A stretch of DNA of 64,000 bases from Streptomyces lomondensis (GTDB lineage Bacteria > Actinomycetota > Actinomycetes > Streptomycetales > Streptomycetaceae). The position numbers and the translations under genes were made by a program. The stretch is taken from NCBI RefSeq assembly GCF_014651035.1, contig NZ_BMWC01000001.1:1457581-1521580 (forward strand), written 5' to 3'. Below are positions 28,218 through 38,320 of this stretch, one piece after another (the stretch's first letter is position 1; the number at the start of each line of letters is the position of its first letter). The notes under the pieces are model-generated. The model was not told the DNA's origin, ran no database searches, and saw only the letters and a program-made list of their open reading frames with translations.

Positions 28218-29582
28218 ATGACCGCGACCCTCGTGAAAGAGACGAGTCCCCCGCCGCCGCCCGTCACGACCGCCGACCGCACCCGGCGACTGCGGCGGCG
28301 CGGGAAGATCATCGCCCTCCTCTTCGTGCTGCCCGCGCTGCTGCTGCTCGGCGCGCTCGTCGTCTACCCCGTGCTGTTCAGCATCGGCCGCAGCTTCTTC
28401 GACGCCTCCGGCACGACCTTCGTCGGCGGCGAGAACTACACCGAGATGTTCCGCGACCCCGCGACCCTCAGGGCCGTCCGCAACACGGCCATCTGGGTCG
28501 TCGTGGCCCCTGCCCTGCTCACCGGACTCGGCCTGATCCTGGCCGTGCTGGTGGAGAAGATCCGCTGGGCCACGGCCTTCAAACTGCTCCTCTTCATGCC
28601 GATGGCGGTCTCCTTCCTCGCCGCCGGCATCATCTTCCGGCTCGCCTACGACGAGGACCCGGACAAGGGCGTCCTCAACGCCGCGGTGGTCTCCGTCCAC
28701 GACGCCTTCAAGGGCGAGTCCTCGTACCCGACGGCCCGGGCGCGCGACGGGCAGGGGCTGACGAAGGAGAAGGACGGCTCGTACCGCACGACTTCCACCG
28801 TCTCGCCCGGGGACACGGTGACGCTCGGCCTGGTCGGGGTGCAGCCCGGCGACCTGCCCGGCGACGCCCGGCCCGCGTCCGGGGCGGCGGGACGGCAGGC
28901 CGCCGCCGGCGAACTGCGCGGGGTCGTCTACCTGGACTTCACGCCCGGCGGGGGAGGGGAGCAGGGCAAGGTCGACGCGCGGGAGAGCGGACTGCCGCAG
29001 ATGAAGGTCGAGGCGGTGCGCGACGGCAAGCCGGTCGCCACGGCGACCACCGCCTCCGACGGCTCCTTCCGCTTCGAGGGTCTCGAAGCCGGCTCGTACC
29101 AGGTGACACTGCCGTCCTCCAACTTCGCCGCACCGTACGAAGGTGTCTCCTGGCTCGGACCGGCGCTGGTCACCCCGGCGATCATCGGGGCGTACCTGTG
29201 GATCTGGACCGGCTTCGCCATGGTGCTGATCGGGGCGGGCCTGTCGACGCTGCCCCGGGACGCGCTGGAGGCGGCGCGGATGGACGGCGCGAACGAGTGG
29301 CAGATCTTCCGCCGCATCACCGTCCCGCTGCTGGCCCCGGTCCTGACGGTCGTCTTCGTCACGCTCGTCATCAACGTGATGAAGGTCTTCGACCTCGTCT
29401 ACATCATCGCGCCCGGGCCCGTGCAGGAGGACGCGACCGTCCTCGCGACGCAGATGTGGCTGGTGTCGTTCGGCGGCGGCAACAACCAGGGCCTCGGCAG
29501 CGCGCTCGGTGTGCTGCTCCTGCTGCTGGTGGTTCCGGCCATGGTGTTCAACGTCCGCCGTTTCCGAAGGAGTCAACGATGA
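28218..29582 (+). CDS. MalF-type sugar permease with large extracytoplasmic insert
   Basis: A 454-aa MalF/AglF-like permease, about 150 residues longer than the usual Streptomyces form. The first membrane helix is at about 30-55. The core domain has helices near 95-145 and again from 310 onward, with the ATPase-coupling EAA loop 'DALEAARMDGANEWQIFRRI'. Between 'GIIFRLAYDEDPDKG' and 'YEGVSWLGPALVTPAI' lies an insert (residues about 145-308) predicted outside. Its end, 'TATTASDGSFRFEGLEAGSY', reads as a CnaB/carboxypeptidase-regulatory-like beta-sandwich repeat. This parallels the periplasmic P2 loop of E. coli MalF, which contacts the binding protein. It overlaps the next permease (ATGA). Confidence 0.92.
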   Translation: MTATLVKETSPPPPPVTTADRTRRLRRRGKIIALLFVLPALLLLGALVVYPVLFSIGRSFFDASGTTFVGGENYTEMFRDPATLRAVRNTAIWVVVAPALLTGLGLILAVLVEKIRWATAFKLLLFMPMAVSFLAAGIIFRLAYDEDPDKGVLNAAVVSVHDAFKGESSYPTARARDGQGLTKEKDGSYRTTSTVSPGDTVTLGLVGVQPGDLPGDARPASGAAGRQAAAGELRGVVYLDFTPGGGGEQGKVDARESGLPQMKVEAVRDGKPVATATTASDGSFRFEGLEAGSYQVTLPSSNFAAPYEGVSWLGPALVTPAIIGAYLWIWTGFAMVLIGAGLSTLPRDALEAARMDGANEWQIFRRITVPLLAPVLTVVFVTLVINVMKVFDLVYIIAPGPVQEDATVLATQMWLVSFGGGNNQGLGSALGVLLLLLVVPAMVFNVRRFRRSQR

Positions 29583-30418
29583 ACGCGGTACGGCGCGGAC
29601 TGGGCAACGGGGTCGTCCAGGCCCTCCTCGTCGTAGTGGGCCTGGTGTGGATGACTCCGCTGGCCGGGCTGTTCCTGTCCTCGTTGCGGTCCGCCGAGGA
29701 CACGGCGAAGGGCGGCTGGTGGACGGTGTTCTCCAGCCCCGGGCAGCTGTCCTTCGACAACTACTCGGCGCTGCTGGGGAACGCGGGCATCACGCAGGCG
29801 TTCTGGAACACGGTGCTGATCTCGGTGCCGACGACGGTGCTGGTCGTGGTCGTCGCGGCGCTCGCCGGGTACGCCTTCGCGTGGCTGGACTTCCCCGGGC
29901 GGGAGGCGATCTTCCTCGTGGTGGTCGCGCTGCTGGTGGTGCCCGTGCAGATCGGTCTGCTGCCGGTGGCCAAACTCTTCGGCCAGCTGGGGCTGTTCGG
30001 CACGATCCCCGGTGTCGTCCTCTTCCACGTGGCCTACGGCCTGCCGTTCGCGGTGTTCCTGCTCCGGAACTACTTCGCCGAGATGCCGAAGGAGATGCTG
30101 GAAGCCGCGCGGATGGACGGCGGCAGCGAATGGCGCATCTTCACCCGGCTCGTCCTGCCCGTGGGGCGGCCGGCGATCGCCTCCCTGGCCATCTTCCAGT
30201 TCCTGTGGGTGTGGAACGACATGCTGGTCGCGCTGCTGTTCGCGGACAGCTCCTCGCAGCCGCTGACGGTGGAACTCCAGTCCCAGATACGGCAGTTCGG
30301 CAGCAACATCGACGTCCTGGCGCCGGGGGCGTTCGTGTCACTGGTGGTTCCGGTGGTCGTGTTCTTCGCCTTCCAACGGCACTTCGTGCAGGGCGTGATG
30401 GCCGGCTCGGTGAAGTAG
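29579..30418 (+). CDS. MalG-type sugar permease
   Basis: A 279-aa MalG-like permease with about six membrane helices. The coupling loop is 'MLEAARMDGGSEWRIFTRLV'. Start ATG at 29579 overlaps the stop of the partner permease. It completes the importer; no ATPase gene lies nearby, as is usual for Streptomyces sugar importers that share MsiK. It converges on a lipoprotein gene 29 bp away, with no clear hairpin between. Confidence 0.93.
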   Translation: MNAVRRGLGNGVVQALLVVVGLVWMTPLAGLFLSSLRSAEDTAKGGWWTVFSSPGQLSFDNYSALLGNAGITQAFWNTVLISVPTTVLVVVVAALAGYAFAWLDFPGREAIFLVVVALLVVPVQIGLLPVAKLFGQLGLFGTIPGVVLFHVAYGLPFAVFLLRNYFAEMPKEMLEAARMDGGSEWRIFTRLVLPVGRPAIASLAIFQFLWVWNDMLVALLFADSSSQPLTVELQSQIRQFGSNIDVLAPGAFVSLVVPVVVFFAFQRHFVQGVMAGSVK

Positions 30419-30447
30419 GACGCCGCCCCCGCGCCGCCCCGAGGCAC

Positions 30448-31491
30448 TCAGGGCCCGGGGAGGCGGGCGAGGGCCTTGGGAGCCAGCTCCTGGGCGAGGG
30501 AGCACAGCACGTCCCTCGGCGAGTCGCCGGTGACTCCCACCGAGACCACCTCGGTCCGGCCCTCGGCGGTGGGTCCGGCCTTCCCGTACTCGACCTCGAC
30601 CGCGCAGTTCGGCAGACTGCGCCCGAGCAGGTCCCCGTACTCGTCGGCGGGGCTGTACTGCACGGCCGCCGTGCGTCCCCCGACCGTGAGCGGGCGTCCC
30701 TCCAGTGCCTCGTCGAGGTGCAGGAAGAGAACGTACAGGTGCGGTTCGTCGATGCTCTCGGCGCCCCAGGAGCAGCTCTGGCCGGTGAACGTGTCGTACC
30801 GCTTCCCGGGGTCGATGTCCGGGACGCGTGCGGCCTCGCTCTTCTTGAGCAGGTCGCACGCGTCCTGGTTCGCCAGCGAGTCGGGGGCGTGGCGGGCGGA
30901 GGGGAGGTCGCCGGTCTTGAGCAGACGGATGACGTCACCGGCGGCGGCGTCGGCGATCGGGCAGGCGCGGGAGCCCGACTCGTCTCCGTAGACGCCGATC
31001 GCGACGGTCGCGGTACGTTCCCGCAGCACCACGTCCCGCGTGCAGTTCACGCTGCCGGTCAGGTCGCCGCGGTCCTCGCTCTCGTAGACGGTGACGCCGT
31101 CCCGCAGCACGGGCGTCGGAGGAGGATCGTCCGGGGCGGTGTCGCTCGCTGCGGCCTGGAGCTCCACGAACACCGAGACGGACTGGTCATCCGGTCCGTC
31201 CAGCCGGATGTCGCACTCACCGTAACCGTTCCCCTGGTCGTACTCGGTCTTCCCGAACTCCGCCAGCACCTTCTCGTCGATCAGCCGGCAAGGGTCCGAG
31301 CCCCGCAGCTCCTCGGGGGTGACCGACAGGGAGACCGCGCTGGGCGTGGGCCGTCCGGAGCCGGCCGAGACGGTGGGCGAAGCGCCCGGAGAAGCGTTGT
31401 CCTGTGCGGAGCATCCCGCCGCGAACAGCGAGAGGGCCGACACCGCCGAGACCACGACCGAGGTACGGCCGCGCCTGTTCGTTCCGTTCAC
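30448..31491 (-). CDS. DUF3558-type lipoprotein
   Basis: A 347-aa predicted lipoprotein. The signal ends in lipobox FAAGC, then an Ala/Ser/Thr/Pro-rich linker. Two similar Cys-containing lobes follow: 'RGSDPCRLIDEKVLAEFG' with GECDIRL, then 'NQDACDLLKKSEAARVPDID' with QSCSWGAE. The D(A/P)C(R/D)LL...C pattern is that of DUF3558 proteins, surface lipoproteins of actinomycetes with no known function. GTG at 31491 has AAGGAGGA just upstream, which decides the start. It appears to be a single gene. Confidence 0.85.
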   Translation of the reverse strand: MNGTNRRGRTSVVVSAVSALSLFAAGCSAQDNASPGASPTVSAGSGRPTPSAVSLSVTPEELRGSDPCRLIDEKVLAEFGKTEYDQGNGYGECDIRLDGPDDQSVSVFVELQAAASDTAPDDPPPTPVLRDGVTVYESEDRGDLTGSVNCTRDVVLRERTATVAIGVYGDESGSRACPIADAAAGDVIRLLKTGDLPSARHAPDSLANQDACDLLKKSEAARVPDIDPGKRYDTFTGQSCSWGAESIDEPHLYVLFLHLDEALEGRPLTVGGRTAAVQYSPADEYGDLLGRSLPNCAVEVEYGKAGPTAEGRTEVVSVGVTGDSPRDVLCSLAQELAPKALARLPGP

Positions 31492-31616
31492 CCGAGTCCT
31501 CCTTCGCTCCTGCACCCGCAAGTCCAGTGGCGAAGGGATTGTTCGGAAAGCCGCCGCGGCGCGGCGAACAATGCCGCGTCGGCCTGGAGGCGTGGTCGCA
31601 CCGGGCATCGCACACG

Positions 31617-31662
31617 CCGGAGCGGCCGGAGACCCCTGGGTCAGAGGCTCCGGCCGCTCCGG
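31617..31662 (-). terminator. Terminator of the tkt-pgl operon
   Basis: A perfect 15-bp stem (31617-31631 with 31648-31662) with a 16-nt loop, 28 nt beyond the pgl stop on the minus strand. The rest of 31492-31690 shows nothing further. Confidence 0.85.
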
Positions 31663-31690
31663 TGATGAGGCCGATCGTCGTCCGCGACGC

Positions 31691-32476
31691 TCACGCCGAG
31701 GCCGGCGGATACAGCGAGCGGGGGAGCTGTGAGGCCGCCGCCCCGTCCAGCAGCCACAGCGTCCGGCTGCGGCCGTACGCCCCCGCCGCCGGGGCCTGGA
31801 TCTCGCCCGCGCCCGAGAGGGCGATCGCGGCGGCCTGGGCCTTGTCCTCACCGGCGGCCAGCAGCCACACCTCACGGGCGGAGCGGATCGCCGGCAGCGT
31901 CAGCGTCACCCGGGTCGGCGGCGGCTTGGGCGCGCCATGGACGCCGACGACCGTACGCTCGGTCTCCCGCACCGCCGGCAGCTCCGGGAACAGCGAGGCC
32001 ACATGCGTGTCCGGGCCGACGCCCAGCATCAGCACGTCGAAGGTGGGGACGGGGCCGTGGTTCTCCGGGCCCGCCGCCCGTGCCAGTTCCTCCGCGTACG
32101 CGGCCGCCGCCGCGTCCACGTCGGTGCCGTAGGGGCCGTCCGACGCGGGCATCGCGTGCACCCGCTCCGGGTCGAGCGGCACCGAGTCGAGCAGTGCCTC
32201 GCGTGCCTGCGTGACGTTGCGGTCCGGGTCGCCCTCGGGGAGGAACCGCTCGTCGCCCCACCACAGGTCGAGCCGGCTCCAGTCGACGGCGTCCCGGGCG
32301 GGCGCCGCGGACAGCGCGGCCAGCAGGCCGTTGCCGTTGCGGCCGCCCGTCAGGACCACGGACGCCGAGCCCCGGGAGGCCTGCGCGTCCACGATCCTGG
32401 TGATCAGCCGGGCCGCCGCGGCCTGCGCCATCAGCTCCTTGTCCCGGTGGACGACCAGCTGCGGTGCCGTACTCAC
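31691..32476 (-). CDS. pgl: 6-phosphogluconolactonase
   Basis: A 261-aa Pgl (DevB type), hydrolysing 6-phosphogluconolactone in the oxidative pentose phosphate pathway. 'SRLDLWWGDERFLPEGDPDR' and 'DVLMLGVGPDTHVASLFPEL' are the family's active-site blocks; the catalytic His is in the second. It overlaps opcA by 4 bp and is last in the operon. Confidence 0.95.
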   Translation of the reverse strand: MSTAPQLVVHRDKELMAQAAAARLITRIVDAQASRGSASVVLTGGRNGNGLLAALSAAPARDAVDWSRLDLWWGDERFLPEGDPDRNVTQAREALLDSVPLDPERVHAMPASDGPYGTDVDAAAAAYAEELARAAGPENHGPVPTFDVLMLGVGPDTHVASLFPELPAVRETERTVVGVHGAPKPPPTRVTLTLPAIRSAREVWLLAAGEDKAQAAAIALSGAGEIQAPAAGAYGRSRTLWLLDGAAASQLPRSLYPPASA

Positions 32477-33555
32477 TTCACCTCCGCCTTCCGTGCCGGT
32501 TCCGGCGCGGGCGGTTCCTGCTTCACCGGTGCCTGCGCCGTCGCTTCCGCGGCGGGAGCTTTCGCAGCCGTTTCAACGGGAGCGGGGAGGGCGAGTCGGG
32601 CCCGCCCGTCACTTTTGGGCACCGACCACGCGGCCTTCAGCCGGTCCACCCCGTACCGCAGGGCCGACGCGTACGTGTCGTCCGGGTCCAGCCGCCGCAG
32701 CTCCTCCGCGATCAGCTCGGCCGTGTCGCGGCGCTTGAGAGCCACCGCCCGGTCCGGCTGGCCGTCGATGGAGAGCGTGGCCAGGGAGCCGTCGGCCCGG
32801 TCCAGGGTGATCGGGCCGCAGTTGGTGTCCATGCGGACGGCCGTCAGACCGGGGCCGCCGGACAGCGAGCGCTTCACGGGCACGTCCAGCCGGTCCGCGA
32901 GCCACATCGCCAGCAGCTCGCAGCTCGGGTTGAACTCCTCGCCCTCCACCTCGACGGCCCTGACCTCGCAGGCGACCTGGTCGAGAGCCGCCGCCAGCAT
33001 CGAGCGCCAGGGCGTGATGCGGGTCCAGGACAGGTCCGTGTCGCCCGGCGTGTAGGTCCCGGACCGGGTGGCCAGGTCCCGGACCGGCTGCTCGGAGGCG
33101 TACGTGTCGGTGACACGGCGTTGGGCGAGTGCGCCCAGGGGGTCCTTCGCCGGGTCGAGCGGCGCGTTCACCGGCCACCACACCACCACCGGCGCGTCCG
33201 GCAGCAGCAGCGGCAGCACCACCGACTGGGCGTGGTCGACGACCTCGCCGTACAGCCGGAGCACCACCGTCTCACCGGTGCCGGCCTCCGCGCCCACCCG
33301 GACCTCCGCGTCCAGGCGGGACTGCGTGCGGTCGCGGGGCGAGCGGGAGACGCGCTTGATGACCACGAGTGTGCGCGAGGGGTGCTCGTGCGAGGCGTCG
33401 CTCGCCGCCTTCAGCGCGTCGTAGGCGTTCTCCTCGTCCGTCACGATGACCAGCGTGAGCACCATGCCGACCGCCGGGGTGCCGATCGCCCGGCGGCCCT
33501 GCACCAGCGCCTTGTTGATCTTGCTGGCCGTGGTGTCCGTGAGGTCTATCTTCAT
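32473..33555 (-). CDS. opcA: Glucose-6-phosphate dehydrogenase assembly protein OpcA
   Basis: A 360-aa OpcA, which in cyanobacteria and actinobacteria is needed for full activity or oligomerisation of G6PDH. It starts MKIDLTDTTASKINKALVQG and has 'DAPVVVWWPVNAPLDPAKDP' and 'TRITPWRSMLAAALDQ', all conserved. The C-terminal 40 residues are an Ala/Pro-rich tail. It sits between zwf and pgl with 4-bp overlaps on both sides, consistent with stoichiometric synthesis with G6PDH. Confidence 0.95.
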   Translation of the reverse strand: MKIDLTDTTASKINKALVQGRRAIGTPAVGMVLTLVIVTDEENAYDALKAASDASHEHPSRTLVVIKRVSRSPRDRTQSRLDAEVRVGAEAGTGETVVLRLYGEVVDHAQSVVLPLLLPDAPVVVWWPVNAPLDPAKDPLGALAQRRVTDTYASEQPVRDLATRSGTYTPGDTDLSWTRITPWRSMLAAALDQVACEVRAVEVEGEEFNPSCELLAMWLADRLDVPVKRSLSGGPGLTAVRMDTNCGPITLDRADGSLATLSIDGQPDRAVALKRRDTAELIAEELRRLDPDDTYASALRYGVDRLKAAWSVPKSDGRARLALPAPVETAAKAPAAEATAQAPVKQEPPAPEPARKAEVK

Positions 33556-35075
33556 GGCCGGCGCCAGCTCCGTCCGTGTCGCTCGAGCATTTCGTCCGCC
33601 TCGACGGGCCCCCAGGTACCGGCCGGGTACTGGGCGGGCTTGCCGTTCTTGTCCCAGTACTCCTCGATCGGGTCGAGGATCTTCCAGGACAGCTCGACCT
33701 CCTCGGTACGCGGGAAGAGGTTCGAGTCACCGAGGAGGACGTCCAGGATGAGACGCTCGTACGCCTCCGGGCTGGACTCCGTGAAGGACTCGCCGTACGC
33801 GAAGTCCATCGACACGTCCCGGATCTCCATCGACGTCCCGGGCACCTTCGAGCCGAAGCGGACCGTGACGCCCTCGTCCGGCTGGACGCGGATGACGATC
33901 GCGTTGGAGCCGAGCTCCTCGGTGGCCGTCGTGTCGAAGGGGGAGTGCGGTGCCCGCTGAAACACGACCGCGATCTCCGTCACGCGCCGGCCCAGGCGCT
34001 TGCCGGTGCGCAGATAGAAGGGGACACCCGCCCAGCGGCGGTTGTCGATCTCCAGCTTGATCGCGGCGTACGTGTCGGTCTTCGACGAGGCGTCGATGCC
34101 GTCCTCGTCGAGATAGCCGATCACCTTCGCGCCGCCCTGCCAGCCCGCCGAGTACTGCCCGCGGACGGTGTCCCGGCCCATGTCCTTCGGCAGCTTCACG
34201 GCGCCGAGCACCTTGGTCTTCTCGGCGGCCAGCGCGTCCGCGTCGAACGAGGCCGGCTCCTCCATGGCGGTCAGCGCCAGGAGCTGGAGCAGGTGGTTCT
34301 GGATGACGTCCCGGGCGGCGCCGATGCCGTCGTAGTAGCCGGCCCGGCCGCCGATGCCGATGTCCTCGGCCATGGTGATCTGCACATGGTCCACGAAGGA
34401 CCGGTTCCAGATCGGCTCGAACATCGTGTTGGCGAAGCGCAGCGCCAGGATGTTCTGGACGGTCTCCTTGCCCAGATAGTGGTCGATGCGGAAGACCTGG
34501 TCCGGGGCGAAGACCTCGTGGACGACCTTGTTGAGCTCCTCGGCCGAGGCGAGGTTGTGGCCGAACGGCTTCTCGATGACCGCGCGCCGCCAGGAACCGC
34601 CGGTCTGGTCAGCCAGCTGGTGCTTCTTCAGCTGCTGGATGACCACCGGGAAGGACTTCGGCGGCACGGACAGGTAGAAGGCGAAGTTGCCGCCCGTGCC
34701 CTGCGCCTTGTCCAGCTCCTCGATGGTCGAGCGCAGCCGCTCGAACGCGTCGTCGTCGTCGAACGTGCCCTGCACGAAGCGCATGCCCTGGATGAGCTGC
34801 TGCCAGACCTCCTCGCGGAAGGGCGTGCGGGCGTGCTCCTTGACCGCGTCGTGGACCTCCTGCGCGAAGTCCTCGTGCGCCCACTCGCGGCGGGCGAAGC
34901 CCACCAGCGAGAAGCCCGGCGGCAGCAGGCCCCGGTTGGCGAGGTCGTACACGGCGGGCATGAGCTTCTTCCGTGACAGATCGCCCGTGACGCCGAAGAT
35001 GACCAGGCCCGACGGCCCCGCGATACGCGGGAGCCGCCGGTCCGCCGGGTCACGCAGCGGGTTGCTGCTCGACAC
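33552..35075 (-). CDS. zwf: Glucose-6-phosphate 1-dehydrogenase
   Basis: A 507-aa G6PDH making 6-phosphogluconolactone and NADPH. The nucleotide-binding start is 'LVIFGVTGDLSRKKLMPAVY' near residue 25. The active-site signature is RIDHYLGKETVQN around residue 195-205. Substrate-binding blocks such as 'YYDGIGAARDVIQNHLLQLL' are intact. The C-terminus ends after 'SWKILDPIEEYWDKNG', typical. It begins 4 nt after tal and overlaps opcA by 4 bp. Confidence 0.97.
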   Translation of the reverse strand: MSSSNPLRDPADRRLPRIAGPSGLVIFGVTGDLSRKKLMPAVYDLANRGLLPPGFSLVGFARREWAHEDFAQEVHDAVKEHARTPFREEVWQQLIQGMRFVQGTFDDDDAFERLRSTIEELDKAQGTGGNFAFYLSVPPKSFPVVIQQLKKHQLADQTGGSWRRAVIEKPFGHNLASAEELNKVVHEVFAPDQVFRIDHYLGKETVQNILALRFANTMFEPIWNRSFVDHVQITMAEDIGIGGRAGYYDGIGAARDVIQNHLLQLLALTAMEEPASFDADALAAEKTKVLGAVKLPKDMGRDTVRGQYSAGWQGGAKVIGYLDEDGIDASSKTDTYAAIKLEIDNRRWAGVPFYLRTGKRLGRRVTEIAVVFQRAPHSPFDTTATEELGSNAIVIRVQPDEGVTVRFGSKVPGTSMEIRDVSMDFAYGESFTESSPEAYERLILDVLLGDSNLFPRTEEVELSWKILDPIEEYWDKNGKPAQYPAGTWGPVEADEMLERHGRSWRRP

Positions 35076-35079
35076 CGGT

Positions 35080-36198
35080 TCAGCCCTCCGAGGGGGCGAG
35101 GCGCCGAAGCTCGGCCTCGGTCGACTTCAGCAGGTCGGTCCAGGACGCCTCGAACTTCTCGACGCCCTCGTCCTCCAGCAGCTGGACCACGTCGTCGTAC
35201 TTGATCCCGAGCTGCTCGATCGCGTCGAGGTCGGCGCGCGCCTGCTCGTACGTGCCGGCGATGGTGTTGCCGGTGATCTCGCCGTGCTCCTCGGTGGCGT
35301 ACAGGGTCGCCTCGGGCATGGTGTTCACCGTGTTCGGCGCCACCAGCTCGTCGACGTACATGGTGTCCTTGTACGCCTTGTCCTTCACGCCGGTGGACGC
35401 CCACAGCGGACGCTGCTTGTTGGCGCCCTCGCGCTCCAGCGCGTTCCAGCGGTCCGTGGAGAAGACCTCCTCGTACGCCTGGTAGGCGAGCCGGGCGTTG
35501 GCGATGGCGGCCTTGCCGCGCAGCGCCTTGGCCTCTTCGGTGCCGAGCGCGTCGATCCGCTTGTCGATCTCGGTGTCGACGCGCGAGACGAAGAAGGACG
35601 CCACCGAGTGGATCTTGGACAGGTCCAGGCCCCTGGCCTTCGCCTTCTCCAGGCCGGACAGGTAGGCGTCCATCACCTCGCGGTAGCGCTCCAGCGAGAA
35701 GATCAGCGTGACGTTGACGCTGATGCCGTTGCCGATCGTCTCGGTGATGGCCGGCAGGCCCGCCTTGGTGGCCGGGATCTTGATCAGCGTGTTGGGCCGG
35801 TCCACCAGCCAGGCGAGCTGGCGGGCCTCGGCGACCGTCGACTTGGTGTTGTGCGCCAGGCGCGGATCGACCTCGATCGAGACCCGGCCGTCCTGGCCGC
35901 CGGTGGCGTCGAAGACCGGGCGCAGGATGTCGGCGGCGTCCCGGACGTCCGCCGTCGTGATCATGCGGATGGCCTCTTCGACGGTGACCTTGCGGGCAGC
36001 GAGGTCGGACAGCTGCTGGTCGTAGCCGTCGCCCTCGGAGATCGCCTTCTGGAAGATCGTCGGGTTGGTGGTGACGCCCACGACGTGCTGCTGGTCGAGC
36101 AGTTCGGCGAGGTTGCCGGACGTGATCCGCTTGCGGGACAGGTCGTCCAGCCAGATCGCGACGCCTTCCTCGGAGAGGCGCTTGAGTGCGTCTGTCAT
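35080..36198 (-). CDS. tal: Transaldolase
   Basis: A 372-aa transaldolase of the long actinobacterial type. It has '[16 protein letters not shown]' near the N-terminus and the Schiff-base Lys in '[11 protein letters not shown]' (about K138), then '[18 protein letters not shown]'. ATG at 36198 is chosen over longer readings that enter tkt. It lies 34 nt after tkt and 4 nt before zwf, so tkt-tal-zwf-opcA-pgl is one operon covering most of the pentose phosphate pathway. Confidence 0.97.
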   Translation of the reverse strand: MTDALKRLSEEGVAIWLDDLSRKRITSGNLAELLDQQHVVGVTTNPTIFQKAISEGDGYDQQLSDLAARKVTVEEAIRMITTADVRDAADILRPVFDATGGQDGRVSIEVDPRLAHNTKSTVAEARQLAWLVDRPNTLIKIPATKAGLPAITETIGNGISVNVTLIFSLERYREVMDAYLSGLEKAKARGLDLSKIHSVASFFVSRVDTEIDKRIDALGTEEAKALRGKAAIANARLAYQAYEEVFSTDRWNALEREGANKQRPLWASTGVKDKAYKDTMYVDELVAPNTVNTMPEATLYATEEHGEITGNTIAGTYEQARADLDAIEQLGIKYDDVVQLLEDEGVEKFEASWTDLLKSTEAELRRLAPSEG

Positions 36199-36232
36199 GG
36201 AAATTCCATCTCCTACGTGTCGTATGTAAGCG

Positions 36233-38320
36233 TCAGCGCTGGGCTGCGGCGATCGATTCCCGGGCGGCGGCGGCCACGTTCTCGGCAGTGAAGCCGAACT
36301 CGCGGAAAAGGACCTTGCCGTCGGCCGACGCACCGAAGTGCTCCAGGGAAACGATGCGGCCGGCGTCCCCGACGTACTTGTGCCAGGTGAGACCCACCCC
36401 GGCCTCCACCGCGACACGCGCCCGGACGGACGGCGGCAGGACGCTGTCCCGGTACCCCTGGTCCTGCTGCTCGAACCATTCCACCGACGGCATCGACACC
36501 ACGCGCGTGGGCACGCCGGCGCCCTGGAGCTGCTCGCGCGCCTCGACGGCGACGTGCACCTCGGAACCCGTGGCGATCAGAATGACCTCCGGCTCGCCGC
36601 CATCGGCCTCGAACAGGACGTAACCACCGCGCGCGGCATCGTCGTTGGGCTCGTAGGTCGGCACGCCCTGACGGGTCAGCGCCAGACCGTGCGGCTGCCC
36701 CTTGCCGAACTCCTTCGTCCAGCGCCGGAGGATCTCGCGCCAGGCGATCGCGGTCTCGTTGGCGTCCGCCGGGCGCACGATGTTCAGCCCCGGAATCGCC
36801 CGCAGGCTGGCCAGGTGCTCGACCGGCTGGTGCGTCGGGCCGTCCTCACCGAGACCGATGGAGTCGTGCGTCCACACGTACGTCACCGGCAGGTGCATCA
36901 GCGCCGACAGCCGCACCGCGTTGCGCATGTAGTCGGAGAACACCAGGAAGGTGCCGCCGTAGATCCGCGTGTTGCCGTGCAGCGCGATGCCGTTCATCTC
37001 CGCGGCCATGGCGTGCTCGCGGATACCGAAGTGGATCGTGCGCCCGTACGGGTTCGCCTCCGGCAGCGGGTTGTCCGCCGGGAGGAACGACGACGTCTTG
37101 TCGATCGTGGTGTTGTTGGAGCCGGCCAGGTCGGCCGAGCCGCCCCACAGCTCCGGGATCACCGCGCCGAGCGCCTGGAGCACCTTGCCGGAGGCGGCAC
37201 GCGTGGCCACGCCCTTACCCACCTCGAAGACCGGGATCTTCTCCTCCCAGCCGGCCGGCAGCTCGCCCTTGGCGATCCGGTCGTACTCCGCGGCGCGCTC
37301 GGGGTTGTTGTCCCGCCACTGCTGGAAGGACTTCTCCCACACCGCCCGGGCCGCCTGGCCCCGCTCGATCGCCTTGCGGGTGTGCTCGATGACCTCGTCG
37401 GTGACCTCGAAGCTCTGCTCGGGGTCGAAGCCCAGCACCCGCTTGGTCGCCGCGACCTCGTCGTCACCCAGCGCCGAGCCGTGCGCGGCCTCGGTGTTCT
37501 GCGCGTTCGGCGCCGGCCAGGCGATGATCGAGCGCATCGCGATGAACGACGGCCGGTCGGTGACGGCCTTGGCCTTCTGGACCGCCTCGAAGATCGCGGC
37601 CGGGTCCAGGTCGCCGTCGGCCTTCGGCTCCACGCGCTGCACATGCCAGCCGTAGGCCTCGTACCGCTTGACGGTGTCCTCGGAGACGGCCGTCTCCGTG
37701 TCGCCCTCGATCGAGATGTGGTTGTCGTCCCACAGCAGGATCAGATTGCCCAGCTTCTGGTGCCCGGCCAGCGAGGACGCCTCGGCGGAGATGCCCTCCT
37801 GGAGGCAGCCGTCACCGGCGATGCAGTAGATGAAGTGGTCGAACGGCGACTCGCCCTCGGGGGTCTCCGGGTCGAACAGGCCGCGCTCGTAACGGGCGGC
37901 CATCGCCATGCCCACCGCGTTGGCGACACCCTGCCCGAGCGGGCCGGTCGTCGTCTCCACACCGGTCGTGTGCCCGTACTCGGGGTGACCGGGGGTCTTC
38001 GAGCCCCAGGTGCGGAACGACTTCAGGTCGTCCAGCTCCAGGCCGAAGCCGGCCAGGTACAGCTGGGTGTAGAGGGTCAGGGACGAGTGGCCGGCGGACA
38101 GTACGAAACGGTCCCGCCCGACCCAGTCGGCGTCCGCCGGGTCGTGCCGCATCACCTTCTGGAAGAGGGTGTAGGCGGCAGGCGCCAGGCTCATCGCCGT
38201 ACCCGGATGGCCGTTACCGACCTTCTGTACGGCATCGGCGGCCAGGACACGCGCGGTGTCGACGGCCCGCTGGTCCAACTCGGTCCACTCGAGGTCTGTG
38301 GTGGTCGGCTTGGTGCTCAC
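36233..38320 (-). CDS. tkt: Transketolase
   Basis: A 695-aa transketolase, thiamine-diphosphate dependent. The ThDP/Mg motif runs from '[20 protein letters not shown]' to LLWDDNH (residues about 165-190). '[16 protein letters not shown]' and '[20 protein letters not shown]' are N-terminal active-site blocks, and '[20 protein letters not shown]' carries the substrate-site residues. The start is GTG at 38320 (MSTKPTT). A GGAG lies about 20 nt upstream and only CAGG nearer, so initiation may be modest. First gene of the operon. Confidence 0.97.
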   Translation of the reverse strand: MSTKPTTTDLEWTELDQRAVDTARVLAADAVQKVGNGHPGTAMSLAPAAYTLFQKVMRHDPADADWVGRDRFVLSAGHSSLTLYTQLYLAGFGLELDDLKSFRTWGSKTPGHPEYGHTTGVETTTGPLGQGVANAVGMAMAARYERGLFDPETPEGESPFDHFIYCIAGDGCLQEGISAEASSLAGHQKLGNLILLWDDNHISIEGDTETAVSEDTVKRYEAYGWHVQRVEPKADGDLDPAAIFEAVQKAKAVTDRPSFIAMRSIIAWPAPNAQNTEAAHGSALGDDEVAATKRVLGFDPEQSFEVTDEVIEHTRKAIERGQAARAVWEKSFQQWRDNNPERAAEYDRIAKGELPAGWEEKIPVFEVGKGVATRAASGKVLQALGAVIPELWGGSADLAGSNNTTIDKTSSFLPADNPLPEANPYGRTIHFGIREHAMAAEMNGIALHGNTRIYGGTFLVFSDYMRNAVRLSALMHLPVTYVWTHDSIGLGEDGPTHQPVEHLASLRAIPGLNIVRPADANETAIAWREILRRWTKEFGKGQPHGLALTRQGVPTYEPNDDAARGGYVLFEADGGEPEVILIATGSEVHVAVEAREQLQGAGVPTRVVSMPSVEWFEQQDQGYRDSVLPPSVRARVAVEAGVGLTWHKYVGDAGRIVSLEHFGASADGKVLFREFGFTAENVAAAARESIAAAQR

